NCBI GenBank assembly: GCA_964505555.1
Contig: CAZDIO010000034.1
Location: forward strand, 1 to 5,175
Direction: 5' to 3'
DNA: 5,175 nucleotides
Source: CAZDIO01 sp964505555
GTDB taxonomy: Bacteria > Bdellovibrionota_C > UBA2361 > SZUA-149 > CAZDIO01
Shown here one piece after another: positions 1 through 4,739 of this stretch. The translations under genes were made by a program, and so were the position numbers. The notes below the pieces were generated by a model, which made no database searches, was not told where the DNA came from, and was given only the letters and a program-made list of their open reading frames with translations. Numbering within the stretch: the stretch's first letter is position 1; each line of letters starts with the position of its first letter.

Positions 1-13
1 TAAGAAGTATTTT

Positions 14-97
14 AACACAGAGTTTCACGGAGTCTCACAGAGTGAAGAAAAAAAGTTAATGAATTTAACTCTGTGGAACTCCGTGAAACTCTGTGTT
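14..97. repeat. 30-bp inverted repeat with 10-bp internal periodicity
   Basis: The arms at 14-43 and 68-97 are reverse complements at 28 of 30 positions, with a 24-nt A/T-rich loop. Each arm is itself three 10-bp units of the form CACRGAGTNN. The repeat lies downstream of the leftward operon at 160-658 and could form a very stable hairpin in its transcript. From memory, similar 'cacagag' repeats are scattered between genes in many environmental bacteria, so this may be a dispersed element and not a dedicated terminator. Confidence 0.85.
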
Positions 98-101
98 ATT
101 C

Positions 102-126
102 AAAAAAGGCTCGATAAACGCTTATC
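102..126 (-). terminator. weak candidate terminator of the leftward operon
   Basis: On the minus strand, 34 bp after the stop of the ribbon-helix-helix gene, GATAA (122-126) pairs with TTATC (113-117) around a 4-nt loop. GAGCC and a run of six T (102-107) follow. The stem is only 5 bp and A/T-rich, so this is a weak call. The larger inverted repeat at 14-97 may be the true end of the transcript. Confidence 0.3.
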
Positions 127-159
127 TTAATGCCATTCGGACCTGCCTCTTTTTCTCCG

Positions 160-441
160 CTAACCTTGTTTTCTCAATTCTTCCCGCACAATTCTTCGCA
201 CTCTTTCTTCGGAAAGTCCTTGAACTTTGGTATTAGGTGCAGGCTTATCAAAGAAGGAGCGAAGAAGTGCATTTAAAACAGACTGATACTTCCCGCCGCG
301 TTTTTTTGCATAATCCTTAAGCATCATAAGTACATCTTCATCAACGAAGGTTGTAATCCGAACCTTGACCTTTTTTGGATTAAAGGTTTCGTCATTAAGA
401 ATATCTTTCGTTCCGTATTGAATGTTACGCTTGATAGTCAT
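160..441 (-). CDS. Ribbon-helix-helix (BrnA/CopG-like) antitoxin candidate
   Basis: This 93-residue protein has the layout of a ribbon-helix-helix repressor. A basic lead (residues 21-26) runs into a beta strand around 25-32 (KVKVRITT). A first helix covers 34-48 and a second about 51-64 (KYQSVLNALLRSFF), as in BrnA and CopG-type antitoxins. The C-terminal helix around 77-90 (LSEERVRRIVREEL) is where such proteins usually bind their toxin. The ATG at 441 lies inside the end of the upstream gene (17-bp overlap). It is preceded by a strong ribosome site, AAAGGAGG at 448-455, with a 6-nt spacer. In known BrnTA operons the toxin gene comes first and the RHH protein represses the promoter as a dimer. 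By analogy this protein probably binds the dyads at 657-687. The fold is a confident call; the antitoxin role is inferred from context. Confidence 0.8.
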   Translation of the reverse strand: MTIKRNIQYGTKDILNDETFNPKKVKVRITTFVDEDVLMMLKDYAKKRGGKYQSVLNALLRSFFDKPAPNTKVQGLSEERVRRIVREELRKQG

Positions 442-658
442 CCCAGGCCTCCTTTAATAAAGTTTTGTGTTCGTGCAAGAAAACTTTTATTCGGTGTATG
501 TCCCGTTTGGAAAAACCCCGTACAAAAACACATTCAAAATCCTTCAAAGTAAACTTTGCCTCCCCATCTGGACCAATTACGTGAACGTGTGGTGGATTAT
601 GATCCTTTGGGTAAATGACCACTCGAAGATTACCCATTTTAAGTAATGTAGGAGACAT
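425..658 (-). CDS. DUF4160 family protein, putative toxin of a TA-like pair
   Basis: This 77-residue protein matches the DUF4160 pattern along its whole length: an N-terminal MSPTLLK close to the usual 'MPTVLR' opening, RVVIYPKDHNPPHVHV (12-27) with the family's PPHVHV core, GEAKF (32-36), a middle strand followed by GFSKRDIHRI (48-57), and a C-terminal helix ending in EAW (70-72). The length is normal for the family. The biochemical activity of DUF4160 is, to my knowledge, not established. Members are often found beside a DUF2442 gene in TA-like pairs, whereas here the partner is a ribbon-helix-helix protein. The start at 658 gives the standard family N-terminus but has no Shine-Dalgarno sequence: the upstream bases are an A/T palindrome. 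Translation may therefore be leaderless or inefficient. Family membership is strong; the toxin role is inference. Confidence 0.85.
   Translation of the reverse strand: MSPTLLKMGNLRVVIYPKDHNPPHVHVIGPDGEAKFTLKDFECVFVRGFSKRDIHRIKVFLHEHKTLLKEAWDDYQA
448..455 (-). promoter_or_regulatory. strong ribosome binding site inside the DUF4160 gene
   Basis: AAAGGAGG on the minus strand sits 6 nt before the ATG at 441 and within the last codons of the DUF4160 gene. It fixes the start of the ribbon-helix-helix gene. It also suggests that this second gene is translated more strongly than the first, which has no visible ribosome site. That is the balance expected if the second product neutralises the first. 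Confidence 0.8.
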
Positions 659-687
659 ATGTATATAATATACATATAATTATATGT
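657..687. promoter_or_regulatory. overlapping palindromes, likely TA operator/promoter
   Basis: Two perfect dyads overlap directly before and into the DUF4160 start codon. ATATGTATAT/ATATACATAT (657-677) has a single-base centre, and a 16-bp palindrome ACATATAATTATATGT lies at 672-687. On the minus strand the second contains TATAAT (679-684), a perfect -10 hexamer. A possible -35, TTGAAA (704-709), lies 19 bp away, which is longer than ideal. Dyads overlapping the -10 region are the usual site of repression by ribbon-helix-helix antitoxins. The palindromes are seen directly; the operator role is inferred. Confidence 0.6.
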
Positions 688-829
688 TTTTTACAAGGAT
701 TTTTTTCAAAACCAACAGATTTTTGAAAAATTCAACGCAGATGATGAATGAATTTAGAAGAGCTTTATCGTTATGTAAGTTATTGAAGGCGTTGCATTTT
801 TTTAGTTGGCATCCACCATCCCCAGACCA
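688..829. other. non-coding spacer with a distant inverted repeat and T run
   Basis: No convincing gene is present. A 60-codon rightward frame from 684 starts inside the operator palindrome, has no ribosome site, and runs on into the 116-bp repeat, so I do not call it. The segment contains an inverted pair, 726-738 and 789-801 (12 of 13 bp paired, 50-nt loop). Its right arm ends in a run of seven T (797-803). A rightward small RNA ending there is possible but unsupported by any clear promoter. Confidence 0.4.
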
Positions 830-945
830 GCCTCAACGGCTTAAATTACAGCATGCTGATCGGTAACTTTTCTGAGATCTATACGATAACAACTTAATAA
901 GAAATTTGTTTTAAGTTGTAATAGAAAGTAACCCCATACCAGAAT
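830..945. repeat. 116-bp direct repeat, left copy
   Basis: This segment is identical, base for base, to 5044-5159; identity stops abruptly on both sides. It contains a 10-bp palindrome CAGCATGCTG (849-858) and a 9-bp inverted repeat ACAACTTAA/TTAAGTTGT (889-897 and 911-919). No open frame of note lies wholly within it. With its twin it bounds a 4.1-kb segment holding three genes. I do not recognise the sequence. It may be an element end, a dispersed intergenic repeat, or a duplication created when the segment was gained. Confidence 0.95.
889..919. repeat. inverted repeat within the left 116-bp repeat
   Basis: ACAACTTAA (889-897) and TTAAGTTGT (911-919) are perfect reverse complements with a 13-nt A/T-rich loop. 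The same structure recurs at 5103-5133 in the right copy. It could be a protein site or a weak hairpin. Confidence 0.7.
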
Positions 946-1024
946 GTTCCAGAATGTTCAGAATGTCCTGACAGGCACCTATTTCCTTTTAGAGATAGAT
1001 CACTGTCCCGGATTTTCCGGATTT
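941..1024. repeat. short tandem repeats and REP-like inverted pair
   Basis: Exactly where the left 116-bp repeat ends, a 9-10 bp unit occurs three times in tandem (AGAATGTTCC, AGAATGTTC, AGAATGTCC, 941-968). Next come GACAGGCACCTATTT (970-984) and, inverted, a related arm ending in ACTGTCCC (about 993-1008). The arms agree at about 11 of 15 positions. CCGGATTTT is then duplicated in tandem (1008-1025). From memory, GACAGGCACCT-type sequences occur in REP-like palindromes beside IS200-type (Y1) transposases, but no transposase is visible here. The repeats are seen; the mobile-element link is inference. Confidence 0.5.
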
Positions 1025-1252
1025 TCTTTTTTTCCGAACTGGTAATTCTTGCCAGATAAACATTAGTTGTTGGCTCTTTGTTCTATTTATATAGTATATA
1101 ATTTTGTTGCTTAGCTCTTTGCGCTTAAATGGCGATGTTTTTTGTAGCCGTTTATATTGGGGAAGTAGAAAGTTCGGTTTACACTGTTCATAGAAGAGGC
1201 GATTATCTAAGAACGGTGTAAACTTCGAGAAGCTAAAAGGTTCTCTATCCAA
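989..1252 (-). pseudogene. uncertain ORF or degraded coding remnant
   Basis: A leftward frame of about 87 codons is open here. It can be extended upstream to a stop near 1310, but it offers only a TTG start at 1252 with no ribosome site. The translation is basic and rich in Lys, Phe and Gln (for example KRKELSNKIIYYINR). It ends in RKKRKSGKSG, encoded by the CCGGATTTT duplication. I cannot assign a family. Its position between a REP-like repeat and a large hairpin, and the missing start, fit the remains of a mobile-element gene or a chance frame in A/T-rich DNA. Confidence 0.2.
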
Positions 1253-1290
1253 CGTTTCTGGTCTATTCTCGTTGGCCTTACCAATCTCTA

Positions 1291-1373
1291 AAAAAATCTG
1301 AAAACGGAATTACTCCGCACTTATGAACGAGTCTCTCGTCCATAGGTGCGGAGTGGCCGCTTTTTAGATTTTT
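1291..1373. terminator. long extended hairpin with U runs on both strands
   Basis: The core is CTCCGCAC (1313-1320) pairing with GTGCGGAG (1346-1353). A further inner stem pairs 1322-1331 with 1335-1344 with one mismatch and a 3-nt loop. Outside the core, AAAAATCTGAAAACGG (1292-1307) partly pairs with CCGCTTTTTAGATTTTT (1357-1373). T runs follow the core on either strand, so it could act as a bidirectional terminator. It ends 31 nt before the lipoprotein start codon. If that gene's promoter is upstream, the hairpin is in its leader and could be an attenuator. I see no convincing promoter between it and the gene. Confidence 0.6.
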
Positions 1374-1390
1374 GGAAACTCGGAACTGGT

Positions 1391-1398
1391 AAAAGGAG
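1391..1398 (+). promoter_or_regulatory. ribosome binding site of the lipoprotein gene
   Basis: AAAAGGAG lies 6 nt before ATG 1405 and only 3 nt before the in-frame TTG at 1402. The spacing favours the ATG as the true start. Confidence 0.75.
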
Positions 1399-1404
1399 CA
1401 GTTG

Positions 1405-2421
1405 ATGTTAACGAAGAAACGAACGTTCAGGTGGCAAGGTTTTGTGGTTATGGGAGCAACACTTGTTCTGGCATCTTGTGGCCGTGAAGAACAAGTGGTG
1501 AATCCCCCAAAGTTCGTTGTGGGCAGCAAAACTTCTATCAGGATGGAGGAGCTATCAGAACAAACGGTACAAGATCTTAACTCCACTTCAGAGGCAAAGA
1601 AGAATCTTCCGCAGAACACACGGACGGTAATCGATGTCGATGAAGAAGTTGTCGCGGTTAACCCGAACGAAGTGGTTTTGAAGTATACGTTTCGTTCGAT
1701 CGAGATGGCGCTTAAGGTATTGCTCGCAGACAATCGCGAGGTCTTTCTGACGCTTTATAACTCGAAACACCCAACGCGACCTTATGACCTCGAGAACCTC
1801 GACGAAAATCAACGAGCAGCTTTTGAAAATTACAACTCAATAATTGCAAGTCGTAAAGCGTTCTTCGACAAGCTTATTGACCGTTCCTTTGAGGTGTCGA
1901 TGAGTTTGCCGTGTACGGTAGTCAAGGCAAGTGGAATGGAGGCTATCTTCAAAGAAGTAGATGGGAGCAAAGTGCCGCCTGAATATTTCAAGGAATGGTC
2001 CGAGGGATACTCAGACAATGCCATGGCCGATGCCTTTGTAAGTTCCCGCTATGTTCTCTATCCAACTACGCAAGCCAACTTAAGTTCCCGCTGGTCGACG
2101 AGTATGACGTCTCCTGTAACCGACGTCGGAACGCTAAAAAACGATTACACGGTTCTGGTCAAGGAGCCATCGCCAACGCCAAGATGGATGCAGGTGCATT
2201 ACACGGCCGTGTGTAATCTTACCTCTTCCGGAAAGGGAAGTTTTGTTGAGAAGTCATCGGTAGCCCGCACGGGGTATGCGAATTACGATCGTGAACGTGG
2301 TTGCTTCACTCTCCAGGAAGATACGACAGTGTGGGATGTCACATTACGAGGAGAAGATGAAAAAGGACCTTACCATCGCAAAGCTCACCTAAAAAACGTG
2401 ATCAAATACACAACGTCATGA
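1405..2421 (+). CDS. Predicted lipoprotein of unknown function
   Basis: The product has 338 residues. It opens with a basic n-region (MLTKKRTFRW) and a hydrophobic stretch (about 12-23). The lipobox L22-A-S-C25 makes Cys25 the predicted lipidated residue. The following Gly26 (no Asp at +2) suggests sorting to the outer membrane in a diderm host. A polar linker rich in Glu, Ser and Asn follows to about residue 85. A probably folded domain runs from about 90 to the end, with three more cysteines (170, 270, 300) that could form a disulfide outside the cytoplasm. Two short SSR(Y/W) segments (213-216 and 227-230) are encoded by an exact 12-bp repeat 42 bp apart. I recognise no enzyme or binding motif. 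A strong terminator follows at once, and the gene appears to be transcribed alone. Export is well supported; function is unknown. Confidence 0.9.
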   Translation: MLTKKRTFRWQGFVVMGATLVLASCGREEQVVNPPKFVVGSKTSIRMEELSEQTVQDLNSTSEAKKNLPQNTRTVIDVDEEVVAVNPNEVVLKYTFRSIEMALKVLLADNREVFLTLYNSKHPTRPYDLENLDENQRAAFENYNSIIASRKAFFDKLIDRSFEVSMSLPCTVVKASGMEAIFKEVDGSKVPPEYFKEWSEGYSDNAMADAFVSSRYVLYPTTQANLSSRWSTSMTSPVTDVGTLKNDYTVLVKEPSPTPRWMQVHYTAVCNLTSSGKGSFVEKSSVARTGYANYDRERGCFTLQEDTTVWDVTLRGEDEKGPYHRKAHLKNVIKYTTS

Positions 2422-2446
2422 TCATGTTTTGGATTTGAAACTACTT

Positions 2447-2490
2447 CGCCCCCCTGGTCGTCACGTTGTCGACGACCGGGGGGCGGTTTT
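2447..2490 (+). terminator. Rho-independent terminator after the lipoprotein gene
   Basis: The arms at 2447-2462 and 2471-2485 form a 15-bp GC-rich stem with a single bulged T (2455) and an 8-nt loop. G and TTTT (2487-2490) follow. It begins 26 nt after the stop codon and closes the lipoprotein transcript. Confidence 0.85.
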
Positions 2491-2806
2491 AGTGATAAGG
2501 GATATGCGTGCTCGAAGTTTATGCCTAATGTCTTACGGGTAGCTATTTCTATCCACTTACAGGCGCGGTAGAGTTAATTCGTTAATACAATTGGTTTTTT
2601 TGGAGAGCGTTCTTTCTTATTTTAATCCTTCCTGCGTTATTTTTGCTTAAAAGAAATTCTTATTCTAAAGATAAATTAAGTTTTGTTGGGTAGAAGTTAC
2701 TGATTGTTCTTGCCTTTCTTATTGGCTGAATGGGGCGAAAGAAGACAGGCAAGAACAACAGTTGTAGTTGATGGTTAGGAGATCTCGTTTTTGAAAGGAG
2801 GGGACG
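2491..2806. promoter_or_regulatory. leader region of the recombinase-like gene, with a dyad
   Basis: This stretch of about 316 bp has no credible gene. Its clearest structure is a perfect 12-bp inverted repeat, TTGTTCTTGCCT (2704-2715) and AGGCAAGAACAA (2747-2758), with a 31-nt interval. The dyad ends about 50 nt before the start codon at 2807. It could be a paired operator site or a long-loop hairpin in the leader. A smaller palindrome AAGAAATTCTT lies near 2650. I found no promoter hexamers good enough to call. The ribosome site AAAGGAGG is at 2794-2801, 5 nt before the ATG. Confidence 0.5.
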
Positions 2807-3772
2807 ATGCTTAGGCTAATCCCATTTTTGAACGGATTTGTTTTGCGGATTCGCACAGAGTACCAAGCGCTAGCACTCCTCTGTGTAGAGGTGTACCAAG
2901 CGCATATGATTGCCAGTCGCGGTGGTCAAGCAATTGACGATGTCGCTGCCGAGGAGCAAGCAGCTGGATTGCTTGCCTATGCACCCCATAAGCATAAGAT
3001 TGCGGTGGGAGACCTTCCGAAGGGGACGCTTACCAGGAGAGTTTGCGCCGATTTTTCTGATGGCGGTGCCGATTTTCTAATCAAACAGCTTGATAGCAGT
3101 CTGCGGAGAAAGGGGGTGCCGGTGATGAGTGCTTGTGTCGGGGCGAATGAAATATTTCATGCACTTGCTTGCCATCTTGAGCATTGTGGCGCTCCGGTTC
3201 GAGGAATCGATGCGAGAGCGCGCACGTGGGCACAGCGAGTCATGATTTTAGAACCAACCGTGATCGCCACTGCCGCACAGGACGAAACGTCACATCAGGT
3301 TGCCCGGGTGGTGAAGAAAGCGGCAGCACAAGCTCCCCGCATTCCTTTGCAGCTTGTGCCTGTGTCGCCGCGTACAAAGCAGTCGTTAGCGCAAGCACCC
3401 AGGGTTCCGTTTGTTGATGAGATACTGGACCAAATGGAATGGACATCCAGCGAAACGAAGAGTCAATACCGTGCTTATGTGATTGTTTTCCTTCGCTGGC
3501 TGATCACTCATCTCAAGCTAAGTGAGAATGAGTGTGAAAGTGTTGATGTCTTGGAGGCAAACAAAGAAAATCTTCTCAATGCCCTTAGAGAAAACAACTT
3601 TAAGGCATTGCTCAATAAGTTCCGGGACTATCTCGCGCCTAAGTATTCTTATTCGTATATTGCCACTTGCCGTTCTGCGGTGCGCAGATTTCGTGAGGCA
3701 ATAACCGAAGCAGTTCCGACTCGGGTAGCTGCTCGTAAGCCACGGAATAAGGCTGAAGTTGTTGAAGCTTGA
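2807..3772 (+). CDS. Protein with tyrosine-recombinase-like core-binding domain, no catalytic domain
   Basis: The product has 321 residues. The N-terminal two thirds (about 1-170) match nothing I recognise. They look globular and alanine-rich, with Cys at 26, 80, 110, 122 and 127. A Pro/Ala/Gln-rich linker follows (about 172-202) with AQAPRIP and AQAPRVP as an internal repeat. Residues about 212-300 have the look of the SAM-like N-terminal domain of phage-type integrases: TKSQYRAYVIVFLRWL (217-232), an acidic loop, then LLNKFRDYL (268-276) and SYIATCRSAVRRFREAI (283-299). In integrases this domain clamps DNA and precedes the Arg-His-Arg-Tyr catalytic domain. Here the protein stops 22 residues later and nothing downstream encodes one. 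It may be a DNA-binding accessory factor, a decoy, or a truncated integrase. The strong ribosome site with a 5-nt spacer supports the start. A hairpin follows the stop. Confidence 0.8.
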   Translation: MLRLIPFLNGFVLRIRTEYQALALLCVEVYQAHMIASRGGQAIDDVAAEEQAAGLLAYAPHKHKIAVGDLPKGTLTRRVCADFSDGGADFLIKQLDSSLRRKGVPVMSACVGANEIFHALACHLEHCGAPVRGIDARARTWAQRVMILEPTVIATAAQDETSHQVARVVKKAAAQAPRIPLQLVPVSPRTKQSLAQAPRVPFVDEILDQMEWTSSETKSQYRAYVIVFLRWLITHLKLSENECESVDVLEANKENLLNALRENNFKALLNKFRDYLAPKYSYSYIATCRSAVRRFREAITEAVPTRVAARKPRNKAEVVEA

Positions 3773-3785
3773 ATGTTTACGAATA

Positions 3786-3812
3786 CGGCTGGCGGGGTCT
3801 TCCCGCCAGCCG
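3786..3812 (+). terminator. GC-rich hairpin after the recombinase-like gene
   Basis: CGGCTGGCGGG (3786-3796) pairs perfectly with CCCGCCAGCCG (3802-3812) around a 5-nt loop. It starts 14 nt past the stop codon. No T run follows, so it may act as a transcript-stabilising 3' end or a less canonical terminator. Confidence 0.65.
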
Positions 3813-3881
3813 CAGATCTGGTTCATTAAAGAGAAGGATTTGGACTACAATTTGTTGTTTCTTCGTGTAGGGGTACTTCAT

Positions 3882-3898
3882 TACCCGGTAAACATTTC
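3882..3898 (+). repeat. half-site copy of the 4048-4072 dyad
   Basis: TACCCGGTAAACATTTC here matches 4056-4072 at 16 of 17 positions (A for G at one position) in the same orientation, 174 bp away. The left half of the dyad is conserved only near the centre (TTACC), so this is an incomplete copy. Confidence 0.6.
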
Positions 3899-4047
3899 CG
3901 CTGAAACACGGGGATTAAAGTTTGAATGAGGGGCGTTACGATTTACCATCGGGATCAAACGTCCAAAAGATCCAGAGGTGCCGAGTAAAACCGTTCTGGG
4001 AAACGAGTTTCCCTGTTAGGTCGCCGTCTGATCGCGCTCTATTTAGG

Positions 4048-4076
4048 GAAATGTCTACCCGGTAGACATTTCTTTT
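4048..4076 (+). terminator. perfect 12-bp dyad followed by TTTT
   Basis: GAAATGTCTACC (4048-4059) and GGTAGACATTTC (4061-4072) are exact reverse complements around a single C, with TTTT at 4073-4076. As RNA it could fold as a terminator for rightward transcription. As DNA it is a near-seamless operator-like palindrome. The related half-site at 3882-3898 makes the DNA-binding reading as likely as the terminator one. Confidence 0.5.
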
Positions 4077-4119
4077 ATCTGGTTAATTGGGGAAACCTTA
4101 AACCATCTGTCGATGCACC

Positions 4120-4151
4120 CGGCGGGTTCGCTTAATGTTGCGAACCCGCCG
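4120..4151 (-). terminator. GC-rich hairpin after the exported coiled-coil gene
   Basis: CGGCGGGTTCGC (4120-4131) pairs perfectly with GCGAACCCGCCG (4140-4151) around an 8-nt loop. It lies about 40 nt past the stop of the leftward gene ending at 4191. There is no T run on either side. It is the most likely end structure of that transcript. Confidence 0.6.
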
Positions 4152-4190
4152 TAATTCGTTATGGCCACAGACTTTAATCTGAAGTCTTGA

Positions 4191-4739
4191 TCAAACACCC
4201 CTTTGTAAGGTGAGAAGACGCAAAAATTGTTGGAAGACCGCGTCCATTTTTTGCTGCTGCAATTCAGCACGCGCCTTTTTTACCCTTTGCTCAAGCGCTT
4301 TGACTCTGCTTTCTATAGCCAACACCGCTCGAGCTAATCCAATGACTGAAGGATCTTTGCTATTAACAATGTCTTCGCCGCTTTGTTCTTCTTCATTGAG
4401 CGCTGTTAGGACAAGTCCAATTTCATCCACAGCATTATCCGACAGCTGGATAACGAGAAAGCCATCGGGGCTTACTCTATTATGAGGACGTGCCCCCGTT
4501 CGATTCTTGTTCCCGTTCCAGGACTTTTCATCCCCACAGTCTTGACGGTCTCTTTGATACAACATCAGTTCACGCTCAAAGTCGACGAGTAAACGGTGAG
4601 ATACAAAGAGTCGTTCTGTAAGTTCCCTGATAACAACGGTGTTGTCCGCAGAAACGTTGTTTGGTAACGTTTCTACACTTCCAACACTTGGCATCATTAT
4701 CAGCGCCAACAAACCAGCGATCATCCGTACCGATAACAT
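4191..4739 (-). CDS. Small exported protein with C-terminal coiled coil
   Basis: The product has 182 residues. A signal peptide is likely: a short N-terminus with one Arg, a hydrophobic core at about 7-16 (IAGLLALIMM), then PSVGS with V19 and S21 fitting the -3/-1 cleavage rule, so the mature protein would begin near V22. The mature part has a helical region at 33-65, a polar segment with Asn, Arg, Lys and Gly (about 66-92), and a helical C-terminus. In that C-terminus, about 135-170 (AIESRVKALEQRVKKARAEL and beyond) shows heptad-like spacing typical of a coiled coil. There is one Cys (68). GGGAG about 7 nt before ATG 4739 supports the start; Met6 is an alternative. I recognise no family. It could be a periplasmic coiled-coil or chaperone-like protein. 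Export and coiled coil are moderately sure; function is unknown. Confidence 0.75.
   Translation of the reverse strand: MLSVRMIAGLLALIMMPSVGSVETLPNNVSADNTVVIRELTERLFVSHRLLVDFERELMLYQRDRQDCGDEKSWNGNKNRTGARPHNRVSPDGFLVIQLSDNAVDEIGLVLTALNEEEQSGEDIVNSKDPSVIGLARAVLAIESRVKALEQRVKKARAELQQQKMDAVFQQFLRLLTLQRGV

Larger units (their letters stand above)
3813..4190. other. convergent intergenic region with several dyads
   Basis: This interval of about 380 bp lies between the convergent genes ending at 3772 and 4191 and contains no credible gene. It is unusually rich in inverted repeats: GGGAAAC/GTTTCCC (3998-4013), a perfect 12-bp dyad (4048-4072), a partial copy of that dyad's right half (3882-3898), and a 12-bp GC-rich hairpin (4120-4151). 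This is more structure than two convergent terminators need, and some of it may be protein-binding sites or a small RNA. Confidence 0.5.

Noticed and set aside
684..866. Rightward 60-codon frame
   Set aside because: It begins inside the operator palindrome, lacks a ribosome site and runs into the 116-bp repeat; the translation resembles nothing I know.
941..968. LexA or heat-shock-like operator in the AGAATGTTC repeats
   Set aside because: The GTTC-to-GTTC spacing is 6, not the 7 of the alphaproteobacterial LexA site. The units are better explained as a simple tandem repeat at a junction.
1278..2216. Open frames at 1278-1733, 1588-1812 and 1830-2024 on the minus strand and 1995-2216 on the plus strand
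   Set aside because: They lie mostly over the lipoprotein gene in other frames, have no ribosome site and give low-complexity or unlikely protein sequences (runs of Ser and Thr). They are shadows of the 1405-2421 gene.
2860..2903. Short exact repeats inside coding regions (11 bp at 2860 and 2893; 12 bp at 2039 and 2081)
   Set aside because: They are in frame (33 and 42 bp apart) and encode YQA and SSR motifs. They are probably minor coding duplications or codon coincidence, not elements.
3184..3826. Open frames at 3184-3417 and 3522-3704 (+) and 3240-3446 and 3518-3826 (-)
   Set aside because: All overlap the 2807-3772 gene, which has a strong ribosome site and a recognisable C-terminal domain; these are shadows.
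1291..4151. Integron attC-like sites at the hairpins following or preceding each gene
   Set aside because: The hairpins lack paired RYYYAAC and GTTRRRY boxes. The isolated GTTRRRY matches (near 2685 and 4015) are not at hairpin ends, and no integron integrase is present.
3773..4190. Lost catalytic domain of an integrase downstream of the recombinase-like gene
   Set aside because: No frame after 3772 is open for long, and a hairpin follows the stop at once. I see no HxxR or catalytic Tyr region in any frame.
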